Assembly (NCBI RefSeq): GCF_028745505.1
Contig: NZ_JAQZZL010000002.1
Location: 868,001 to 932,000, forward strand
Reading direction: 5' to 3'
DNA: 64,000 nucleotides
Source: Lentisphaera marina
GTDB lineage: Bacteria > Verrucomicrobiota > Lentisphaeria > Lentisphaerales > Lentisphaeraceae
The notes under the pieces are model-generated. The model was given only the letters and a program-made list of their open reading frames with translations, was not told the DNA's origin and searched no databases. Position numbers and translations under genes: made by a program. Below are positions 57,801 through 64,000 of the stretch, in pieces (the first letter of the stretch is position 1; the number at the start of each line of letters is the position of its first letter).

Positions 57801-58583
57801 TTCTACGGAAATCCTACTGGCCTCGTCGATCTCCCAGGGCTTACTTTCAAAAGTCCAGAGATTCAATGGGATGCGATTAAAGACAATCGTGAACTCGCCA
57901 TGATCTTACTCCCTCATAATAAGGTCATGAATGCCCCTGGTAATCCAACTTGGGACCTCACAAAAGGCGCTTTTGGTCCATTTAAAGACCAAATGTTCCT
58001 TGGTGATCAAACTCAATCCTGCATCTATCGTATTGCCACTGAAACCATCAACGGCATTGAACAAGGCGTTGTCCTTCCCTTTGCAAATAGGTTGGCATCA
58101 GGAGTGATGCGTTTGACTTTCAACCCCAAAGACAAGAGCCTATGGGTTGGTCAAACTGGCCGAGGTTGGAGAGCAAGAGGTGGTGCAGAAAGTAGCCTAC
58201 AGAAGATCACCTTTAATGGTCAACAACCCAATGCGATCTACACTGTAAAGGTAAATGCCAAGGGCTTCGATATTCATTTCACCAAAGCTCAAGACAGTCA
58301 AAATTTTGGTCCTATAAAAGTGAGTTCTTGGTATTACGAAGATTCCCGCCACTATGGATCCCCAGAGAAAGGTGGTCGTGCAGAAAAGATTTCATCAATT
58401 AAGTGGAGTGTTGACAAAAAGACTTGCGCGGTAGAATTTAAAAGCTTCAGGATTGACGATAAAAAAGTTGCGGGCCATACCTCTAGAGTCTATTACTTCG
58501 ATTTAACGCAGACTAGCTTTGGCAAAGTTGTTGGTGCTTTTCTATCGAAAGCCTATTACACCCTCAATTCTATACCCAAATAG
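54810..58583 (+). CDS. CBM-DUF1080-cytochrome c-propeller fusion protein
   Basis: 1257 residues, exported. In order: a CBM35/CBM6-like domain (about 30-155; YEAENEKSD, HKCVNIDYLAFG); a DUF1080 / 3-keto-disaccharide hydrolase-type domain (about 175-372; LEFMLAEKSNAGVYFMGRYEIQ, GPIMIQGDHGPIVIRKM); a cytochrome c with CIECH at 412-416 and PIMPAF as possible methionine ligand; a domain with FSFDPRTMGISMIWNG shared with the cytochrome at 30790-32076 (about 520-770); and a propeller (about 800-1120) with LIDSDGDNWADK and NGFRSPAGLSLSPDKEIIYTENQGE, colinear with 29384-30790. One polypeptide thus combines glycan binding, cleavage and oxidation modules. The exact reaction is unknown. Confidence 0.9.
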   Translation: MQTSALKFFLNLNFLLMSLCSMGYTTPSDKIYEAENEKSDQLTHMSNHLGFSGKGFVAGFHKNNKGILTFKVKASKAGKQDITLRYSAGFGNAIIILGVNGETQDLSIPSTGNWKVWSDSFIPVTLKEGQNIITVQMKHSTHKCVNIDYLAFGKLKTSERSSQVASESTEKTLRDAFFKPGGWENIADAKAEGRKLIVTQEGEGMMINGRKGKTNNIATKKQYKDIEFHLEFMLAEKSNAGVYFMGRYEIQILDSYGKDKWGFDVLGGLYQRWPPQRGAGVPAKVNAAKKPGEWQTMDVIFRAPRFDETGRRISQAFFKEVKINGQLVQEKLYAVGPTRSSKYNDEAPTGPIMIQGDHGPIVIRKMTIKEIDLSHIKTKKLSPDEQQPLAQNGEPMIDMVAMGKDVFLNKGCIECHNTTTNDQIVKTGPQIYGVFQKKPISIKVMESAEKHFVDLPADKAYLYQSLREPTAHLSLNKKDSNKPFLPIMPAFTPETLKDSEIEALYHYLITLNEEKNAGPKVSWLNKPKDEYNIWKDRGSVIVQDRPRMQRADIPGTSARSYFVGLPGNLNFSFDPRTMGISMIWNGPFVSINGMMNGRGKSNSIGDKAVLWTQGTSDFFTPYLKNGKLLDRSFTESAKVDSHYVSKNLKFEGDYLEEVRKMDSKLLSVETPKGKLPKFNYEVEGNQLELTFEVLKNNSIKATFNAKLKRDLSLSIPTSNFTNFTASVGSILANKWTIPAGSHDNINFTAKRKVKLKKIHTAGVHSAPGENLQGQKVQWSKVNDAEQKKAGMDQAYTLHNAEVPKDIHGRKQLFEPLGIEFLNKDIAFVTTRTAGVWKVVNDKWFLFSEGHYDSLNLIIESENSIVIGEKPGLTRLIDSDGDNWADKRENISDQFRFSGNYHEYLHGPIPYKGGYIYNLNLTHNLPSNYKAGGNFMGTGGGLKGWMCYVNKDGDFSTFANGFRSPAGLSLSPDKEIIYTENQGEYVGTSKVFKVEKGKFYGNPTGLVDLPGLTFKSPEIQWDAIKDNRELAMILLPHNKVMNAPGNPTWDLTKGAFGPFKDQMFLGDQTQSCIYRIATETINGIEQGVVLPFANRLASGVMRLTFNPKDKSLWVGQTGRGWRARGGAESSLQKITFNGQQPNAIYTVKVNAKGFDIHFTKAQDSQNFGPIKVSSWYYEDSRHYGSPEKGGRAEKISSIKWSVDKKTCAVEFKSFRIDDKKVAGHTSRVYYFDLTQTSFGKVVGAFLSKAYYTLNSIPK

Positions 58584-59416
58584 AGGCGGAGTGGGTAAGT
58601 TCTAAAAACAGTTATTTAGTTAGGGCTTGCTGAATAATTGCGTTTTTAAGGAAGAATGATTTGTGACAAGGCGAAGTTGTATAAAAAACTACGAGCCGTA
58701 GGCGTAATTATTCTTTCAAAAAACGATTTATAGGGATAGGTCATGCACTATAATTCCATAAAGCTTATTTATTCTCTTGCATAAAAACTCAAAATTAATT
58801 TCTTGACGCTTTGATAATTAGATAAAAACATCACGTTCCGTAAGCCCTAGTCATTCGGCAATAATATAGAAAAAGTGCTAGTAGTTAATGCTGAAAGTAT
58901 ACTTTAATCAAGCTCGATAGCGTAAGCTTTGCGAGGGACACTTTTTGTGAATAAAAAGGTTTCCCCCCTCAAACTTCCCCTTCAAAAAAACTTTAAACAT
59001 TTTATGTTGAGTCCCACGTTTATAGAAACTTAATAGCATTGGGGATAGGTAGCTCATCTTTTTTGATTTATGTTTTTTAGATCCATATTTTTGTTCTGGG
59101 GAATGACTGAGAATCATTATTTCTGAAAAGAAAAGTTCCTTTTTGTTACGTCATAGCTATTAACTCCTCTTGTTTAGCTGTGGAGATATTAAATGTATGA
59201 GGCTTTGGCAAAAGACTCAGATATTCATCAAGTCATCTATGATAGTTGGTTTACGTGTAAGGAATAGTTGATTTAGTAAGGACAAAATACGGATCTCCTC
59301 TCTTTTGTTCATATAATGCTACTTATTGAGAGGATCGTTAAGGTTATGGTTTTTAAAATAGTATATATTTCTAATAATATCCTGTTGCAGAATTAGTTAT
59401 AAATCTATTTGAGGCG
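58584..59416. other. 833-bp stretch without a convincing gene
   Basis: AT-rich. It contains a loose inverted repeat, GAATAATTGCG (58632-58642) and CGTAATTATTC (58703-58713), around a segment reading GACAAGGCGAAGTTGTAT that looks like decayed mobile-element sequence, and at 59145-59172 a two-box motif. A 69-codon minus-strand frame (58908-59117) is low-complexity and not believed to be a gene. Confidence 0.5.
59145..59172 (+). promoter_or_regulatory. Two-box motif upstream of the pseudopilin-like gene
   Basis: GTTACG, 16 bases, CTCTTG, then TTTAGCTG. It is about 250 bp before the ATG at 59423, farther than at the other sites, so the downstream link is less sure. Confidence 0.45.
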
Positions 59417-59422
59417 TTGGCA

Positions 59423-60214
59423 ATGAGAGTTATTTTAGAGAGTCGAGGAAGTTTATCAAAGCAAAAATTCACCTTAATAGAGGTTTTGGTTGTTATAGCC
59501 ATAATCGGCATTTTGGCATCTCTCTTGTTGCCAAGTTTGAGTCATGCCAGAGAAAAAGCGAGAAGAGCCAGTTGTTTATCGGATAACCGCCAATTAGCTA
59601 TGATGGCCTTTTTCTATGCAGATGATAATAATGGAGTTCTACCCTTGGACGGCAGGAGTGAGGCATCGAATGGATTAAAGCCTCATTTATGGCGCTCTGA
59701 TATGTTTATGCCCTACATGAGTGGAGTGCCTTCTGTAGATGATCTTGATAATGGAGTCGTCAAATTTGAGGATGTTGGAGCATTTGAAATTTTTAATTGC
59801 TCGAGTGCAGATTTTCCATGGCCTGAAACGGATTGGCATACCAATCCCGATCATGGTTCATCAAAGGGTGATATAAGAGCCGTTAAGTTTTACCTCGGTA
59901 ATGGACAGCAAGTAGAAGCTGGATATTTGCAAAACTGGGAAGATCTCCCCAAGACAATAAGTGATGATCGGCCTACAGAAAAGCTTGTAGTGTCTAGTCA
60001 AATTATGTACCAAGCGGCACAGCATAATGGTGCAGATGTTGAGTTTGGACCGACTAGTCACAAAAAAAATGGATGGCCTGAGGGTGCTAATCAGGTCTAT
60101 TTAGATGGCAGTGGTCGTTGGAAAAGCTTTAAATCCTATCCCTTTATTCCCGATAATAACCATAGTGGCAGTCACGTCAACCCTGTATCTAACTGGGGCC
60201 AATGGTGGTGGTAG
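59423..60214 (+). CDS. Pseudopilin-like protein with type IV prepilin leader
   Basis: About 263 residues from the ATG at 59423 (a TTG lies two codons upstream). The leader (MRVILESRGSLSKQK) ends before FTLIEVLVVIAIIGILASLLLPSL, a textbook prepilin N-terminus with E at +5. The soluble domain ends with YLDGSGRWKSF, the DG signature of this family, and a tryptophan-rich tail (WGQWWW). It is related in plan to the protein at 24963-25679. It converges on the ECF sigma gene, whose stop is 88 bp away. Confidence 0.88.
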   Translation: MRVILESRGSLSKQKFTLIEVLVVIAIIGILASLLLPSLSHAREKARRASCLSDNRQLAMMAFFYADDNNGVLPLDGRSEASNGLKPHLWRSDMFMPYMSGVPSVDDLDNGVVKFEDVGAFEIFNCSSADFPWPETDWHTNPDHGSSKGDIRAVKFYLGNGQQVEAGYLQNWEDLPKTISDDRPTEKLVVSSQIMYQAAQHNGADVEFGPTSHKKNGWPEGANQVYLDGSGRWKSFKSYPFIPDNNHSGSHVNPVSNWGQWWW

Positions 60215-60302
60215 GATTTATTTCTTAATTTATAATGCACTTAGATAGGAGCACATTAGGTCTTTGAATTGTGCTTACAATGAGAGCTGATAAACGGAGT
60301 GA

Positions 60303-60908
60303 TTACATATCCAGTTCAGTATTGAGCCTGAGCACTTCTTTTTTGAGTGCATTCGTACCGCGCTGCCTGTAGACTCTTATGGAAGCTTCCTTCGTACCAA
60401 GCTTTTCTGCGGTAGTTTTTGTTGGGGTATTGTTGAAAGAATCCTGTAGTACTATCATGATTCTTTCTGAGATCGATGATCTTAAATTATCGAGGGCTTT
60501 CTCTAAAATAAAAACCTTCCACTCTTTTTCGGCGATTTCTTCTATTTCGGAATCACTTATATTATCGACGGAGTGCAGGGCGCTCGAGTATTCAATATTT
60601 TGTTTTTCATTTCGACCGGCTTTGGATTTTAGATAAGTTCTAACGACATTTTTAGTAACAACACTCAACCAGGTGCGGAAGCGGCATTTATTTGGCCGGT
60701 ATTCAAACTTGGGGAGATCCTTCCATAATTGAAGCAGGACATTTTGCAATAGGTCTTGGCAGAGAGATGGATTCAATTTAAAGTTTTTAATAATCACATA
60801 AATATAATTTTCGTAGGAATCTACAAAGTCTTCCCAAGTTGCGTCATCACGATCTTTTGTCTGAATACGCTGTATGAGGGTGAAGCGTGTTTTGTACTGA
60901 TCTTTCAT
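60303..60908 (-). CDS. ECF-type RNA polymerase sigma factor
   Basis: 201 residues. Region 2 (about 25-95) has WEDFVDSYENYIYVII, LCQDLLQNVLLQLWKDLPKF and FRTWLSVVTKNVVRTYLK, the DNA-melting and -10 recognition helices. Region 4 (about 130-195) has LDNLRSSISERIMIVLQD and the helix-turn-helix TAEKLGTKEASIRVYRQRG that reads the -35 box. There is no neighbouring anti-sigma gene; regulation could be by the kinase at 50974-52926 or through a distant partner. It is the only sigma factor in the window and lies among the two-box motifs, so it is the prime candidate to read them; this is inference. Confidence 0.9.
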   Translation of the reverse strand: MKDQYKTRFTLIQRIQTKDRDDATWEDFVDSYENYIYVIIKNFKLNPSLCQDLLQNVLLQLWKDLPKFEYRPNKCRFRTWLSVVTKNVVRTYLKSKAGRNEKQNIEYSSALHSVDNISDSEIEEIAEKEWKVFILEKALDNLRSSISERIMIVLQDSFNNTPTKTTAEKLGTKEASIRVYRQRGTNALKKEVLRLNTELDM

Positions 60909-61023
60909 ACTCTAATAGATATCATTTATTTTTTAAATACAAATTTGCCTAGGCTTTATAATTCAAAAGAGGCTTTTTTATTAAGTGATTATATGGAAAG
61001 CTTGAATTATTACTTGTTCATCT

Positions 61024-61050
61024 GTTACGCTATTAAACACTTTCCTCTTA
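61024..61050 (+). promoter_or_regulatory. Two-box motif upstream of TIM-barrel-like member 3
   Basis: GTTACG, 15 bases, CTCTTA, then ATTTAGC. It ends 36 bp before the ATG at 61087. Confidence 0.6.
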
Positions 61051-61086
61051 ATTTAGCAAATAACTTAATTAAATTAAAGGTAAAAA

Positions 61087-64000
61087 ATGGTTTATAAAAT
61101 TTTTCTCACGGTCTTTGTAAGTCTGACTCTCTTTGCGGACGTACATTTAAATTCGGGTTTAAGTAATTTTGACTTTGGCAATGATCAACTGAGTATAAGT
61201 ATAGATTCAAATGGCAAACTTAGAAAAGTCCAGTCTCATGGTGAAAACTTAAATCAATACAATAAGCTAGGCCCTTTATTTAGTGTGACCTTGCTTGAAC
61301 ATGTCTATGGCCTCAAAGATGGAAAAAGACGGACAGTAGAACTGAAGCATGCTTCATACAATCAAGGAGAAATTACTCTATCTCCCGCAGCTGGAGAATT
61401 ACCAAGTTTTACTTTTAAGACAATTGACAAGGGTGATTACTTCATTCTCAAGCTCATATCAATGAAAAATCTTGATAAGGAAAATGCCACAGTATTGACC
61501 ATGAGAAAACTGGCACATACCACTTGGATGCCACTGGATAGCGTCACTAAAAAAAGCAGTCGTTTTAAGGATGATCCAAAGTTTTTTGGTGTGTTGCAGC
61601 GCTCTGATGACTTGCCGCTTGGCAGTATCGCTCTGTGGGCGTCAAAAGAAGGACTCGAAGAAGATGAAGTACTTTACAAAGTGTGGGCCAATGAAAATAT
61701 GCCCCACCCAAAAGTTGAAGGCGAATGGACTGTGGAACGTGCCAAGCAGTGGATTGCTGATTATATAAAATTAGTTTGCAAAAAGCATACAAGTGAAATG
61801 ATCATCGGTCCTCGTAAGCCGGAAGATTTGAAAGAAATTTCTCAGCTGGCAAATAAATTTGGTATTTCAAAACTTTATATGCATTTAAATTCCTGGGGAG
61901 GGCGTTATTGGGCAAGTGATCGTGATAATCTTGAGGTCAATCATGATATCTTTCCAGGTGGTCGCAAAGATATGGAGGCATTTGGTCAATTGCTCAAAAA
62001 TAAAGATATGCAGCTCACTCTTAGAAGTATAAGTTATGCATTAGGTGGAAAGCACCCTGAGTACCTTGGCGAAATTCCCCATGCACAACTGGCGACTTGG
62101 TGGAAGGGCAAACTTGCTGCAGACATTAATTCACAGGCCACTGAAATCATAGTGGCTGAAACTAATGAGCAGAGAACAGAATTTGATTCTAACTATCGCT
62201 GGGACAATATTTTTGGTCGCAAATGTATTCAAATAGGCAATGAGCTCATCACTTTTAAATCATTTGTAGATAATGGTGACAAGACCTGGACTTTGAAAGG
62301 CTGCAAGCGTGGTTTTGGCAATTCCCTTGCTACTCATCATCAAGCTGATGTTCCCGCTCGTGGGCTCTACAGAATTTATGGCATTGCTTTTGCACCAGAC
62401 CCTGACTCTAAGTTAATGAAAGAAATGGCAAAGAATTTTGGTGAATTTCATAACGATATAAATGCAGGTATTGTCAATTTTGATGCACTTGAGGTTCACG
62501 AAATGATGTACAATTACGGCGACACCAAATTCATGGGTGAAGTCTATAAGCATATTAAAACGCCCATGCATGGCAGTACCTCGGGACCAGGACTCACTTG
62601 GGGCTTTATTGAAGGAATGTTTAACTCAGTAAAAATGGCTGAAGATCCATGGAGAGCTACAAGACCAAAAGGCATTCCATACGCTGTGGATATGAAGCTA
62701 GGCTTACACCAAAGTCATTGGTCGGCGAGTAGTCCCTATGCCTATGTTTGGGCAATTCCAGCCAATGCAGCAGCGGGGCGTCAGCTCGCTGTATCAGCGC
62801 AAGCGGGTTTTCACGACGTGACAACAGAAATTATTAATCAACATGGCCTTATAGATCACTACGCCAAGGTTTTTAAGCAATGGAGTAAATACGGTTCCCA
62901 ATTACCTGCGCACATTAGAGAGCGTATCTTTAATTCCTGGTATAAGAATCCTTGGGAAGCGCGTTATTCTTTGATCGATGAACTCTTTCGCTTCGAGGGT
63001 GAGGGTAGCTTTTTAAGTGTGGTTCCTTTTAGAATGATGAAGGGAGAGAACGATCGTGGATGGACTTATCATCAGGAGCATGGCACGATATATCCCTATC
63101 AGTACCTACGTCCCGGTCAAAGCATGAAGGTGGCGAATCCCTATGAAAATCAGAGCCCGGAGTTCATAATTCGCGTTATGCCTGACTTTAAAAGAAATGT
63201 TGATTTTGCTCGTAATCAGTCAAAAGGTGAGAGTGAACAAGATAAAAAATTTAATGATATGCTGGATAAATTTCAGGGAGCATCTGGTGTAGTGATTGAA
63301 GAGCAAAAAGTTAATAATGATAATAATACAAAAATTACTTATCGTATTATGCCAGACCCCATGGAGAAAAACCCCAAAAACAAAATACGAATTAAGGGGC
63401 CTGTGACTTTTGCTGAAGAGGCCAATGGCCTTCGCATTTCTTGCGCTAATGATTCGGATACACCGCTCAATCAAGTGAATAGTAAAAACGATTCCCTTTC
63501 CTGGTACCCTGTAAAGAGTGATATTACCAAAGCAGGGGGCTTAGGTCTGATTGTGCATGGAGATGGCAGTGGATCTATTTTAGTGATTCGAACCAAAGGA
63601 CAAGGCTCCAGAGACTATATTGTCCATTTAGATTTTAAAGGTAAACGCTATATCGAGATTCCTTCGCCACAGGCTTCATGGGTAGATGCCCGCTGGTTTT
63701 TTACAAATGCTTATAAACGCTGGCGCGGAAACAGCATTACCAGCATTGCAATTGGTTTTAATAAGGTAGAAGCAAAATCTAAGACATCTGTACTTATTGA
63801 AGATATGCGTTTTTTACCTGAGAAAGAGTCAGTTTTAAAAGATGCTGTCATTCAGGTTGGTGAAGGAAAAATGACTATTCTTGGTGAAGTTGAATCAGGA
63901 CATTACCTCTGGTATCAGGGAGGTGATTCCGTAAGTGTTTACGATCTGAACTGGAACAAACTAAAAGAGCTTCCCATCAAAAACAATTCATACCAGGCAA
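61087..64000 (+). CDS. Large secreted TIM-barrel-like protein, unclassified glycosidase candidate (member 3), 3' end missing
   Basis: 971 codons are open from the ATG at 61087 to the window edge with no stop. Signal peptide (ends LTLFADV), N-terminal beta domain (about 20-195), family block VWANENMPHPK and KQWIADY (200-226), barrel-like region with KLYMHLNSW and FPGGRKDMEAF, conserved NFDALEVH with D466, and the C-terminal beta domain (about 840-910) with GLGLIVHGDGSGSILV and DFKGKRYIEIP, then YLWYQGGDSVSVYDLNWNK. It is colinear with 34420-37359 and the second half of 42879-47258. Comparison with those suggests only a short tail is missing. Confidence 0.82.
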   Translation, partial: MVYKIFLTVFVSLTLFADVHLNSGLSNFDFGNDQLSISIDSNGKLRKVQSHGENLNQYNKLGPLFSVTLLEHVYGLKDGKRRTVELKHASYNQGEITLSPAAGELPSFTFKTIDKGDYFILKLISMKNLDKENATVLTMRKLAHTTWMPLDSVTKKSSRFKDDPKFFGVLQRSDDLPLGSIALWASKEGLEEDEVLYKVWANENMPHPKVEGEWTVERAKQWIADYIKLVCKKHTSEMIIGPRKPEDLKEISQLANKFGISKLYMHLNSWGGRYWASDRDNLEVNHDIFPGGRKDMEAFGQLLKNKDMQLTLRSISYALGGKHPEYLGEIPHAQLATWWKGKLAADINSQATEIIVAETNEQRTEFDSNYRWDNIFGRKCIQIGNELITFKSFVDNGDKTWTLKGCKRGFGNSLATHHQADVPARGLYRIYGIAFAPDPDSKLMKEMAKNFGEFHNDINAGIVNFDALEVHEMMYNYGDTKFMGEVYKHIKTPMHGSTSGPGLTWGFIEGMFNSVKMAEDPWRATRPKGIPYAVDMKLGLHQSHWSASSPYAYVWAIPANAAAGRQLAVSAQAGFHDVTTEIINQHGLIDHYAKVFKQWSKYGSQLPAHIRERIFNSWYKNPWEARYSLIDELFRFEGEGSFLSVVPFRMMKGENDRGWTYHQEHGTIYPYQYLRPGQSMKVANPYENQSPEFIIRVMPDFKRNVDFARNQSKGESEQDKKFNDMLDKFQGASGVVIEEQKVNNDNNTKITYRIMPDPMEKNPKNKIRIKGPVTFAEEANGLRISCANDSDTPLNQVNSKNDSLSWYPVKSDITKAGGLGLIVHGDGSGSILVIRTKGQGSRDYIVHLDFKGKRYIEIPSPQASWVDARWFFTNAYKRWRGNSITSIAIGFNKVEAKSKTSVLIEDMRFLPEKESVLKDAVIQVGEGKMTILGEVESGHYLWYQGGDSVSVYDLNWNKLKELPIKNNSYQA

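Noticed and set aside
58908..59117. 69-codon minus-strand frame in the large intergenic gap
   Set aside because: Low-complexity lysine/serine-rich product, no ribosome-binding site, no family likeness.
1..64000. CRISPR array, tRNA or rRNA genes, or a complete transposase
   Set aside because: No regularly spaced short repeats, cloverleaf with conserved arms, rRNA-like sequence or transposase motif was seen on reading through, though a dedicated tRNA scan was not possible.

Overview
The window most likely comes from a marine bacterium of the Planctomycetota-Verrucomicrobiota-Lentisphaerota group; a Lentisphaera-like organism is my best guess, inferred from gene content only. The indicators are many formylglycine-type sulfatases, haem-c/beta-propeller proteins of the 'PVC-type CxxCH' kind, a DUF1080 domain, and orphan pseudopilin-like proteins with an FTL-E cleavage motif and a C-terminal DG signature. 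No rRNA, tRNA, CRISPR array or transposase gene was seen.

Region 1 (about 1-25.7 kb, all minus strand) reads as one very long operon for a sulfated, fucose-rich algal polysaccharide such as fucoidan. In transcription order it holds a pseudopilin-like protein, a cytoplasmic GH31 glycosidase, a small membrane ORF, an unrecognised six-hairpin-type enzyme, a GPH-family sugar symporter, a beta-helix protein resembling GH141, a sulfatase-GH43 fusion, a GH95, a sulfatase, a second GH95, another sulfatase, a GH29, another sulfatase, and the start of a further exported protein. Gaps are 5-81 bp or genes overlap. Nine exported proteins share almost the same ribosome-binding site and signal-peptide DNA although their catalytic domains are unrelated. 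The exported enzymes would remove sulfate and fucose outside the cytoplasm, the symporter would import products, and GH31 and its partner would finish hydrolysis inside. An AraC-type regulator (25.8-26.7 kb) lies just upstream.

Region 2 (26.9-29.2 kb) is decayed: sulfatase fragments flank one end of a small inverted-repeat element, and a nearly intact sulfatase is interrupted by a single in-frame stop.

Region 3 (29.4-47.3 kb, minus strand) is more AT-rich. It encodes a three-gene haem-c/propeller operon, a large unclassified TIM-barrel-like secreted protein, a free CBM6, a sulfatase, a ThuA-like lipoprotein, an (alpha/alpha)6 glycosidase with a discoidin domain, and a 1459-residue relative of the TIM-barrel-like protein.

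Region 4 (47.3-64 kb, mostly plus strand) starts with a 126-bp MITE-like element. It continues with a propeller/HEAT/NPCBM/cytochrome protein, a membrane Ser/Thr kinase, a PDZ-plus-alpha-helical secreted protein, a 1257-residue CBM-DUF1080-cytochrome-propeller fusion, a pseudopilin-like protein, a minus-strand ECF sigma factor, and a third member of the TIM-barrel-like family that runs off the window.

The most striking unexplained signal is a two-box motif, GTTACG-N15/16-C(T/G)CTT(A/G), found at nine places, each upstream of a gene and in that gene's orientation. The nine genes include all three large TIM-barrel-like genes, three haem/propeller genes and the AraC gene. Box spacing fits an ECF sigma promoter, and an ECF sigma gene lies among the sites. 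I propose an ECF-controlled regulon that exports unclassified glycan-attacking and redox proteins and feeds, through AraC, into the fucoidan operon.
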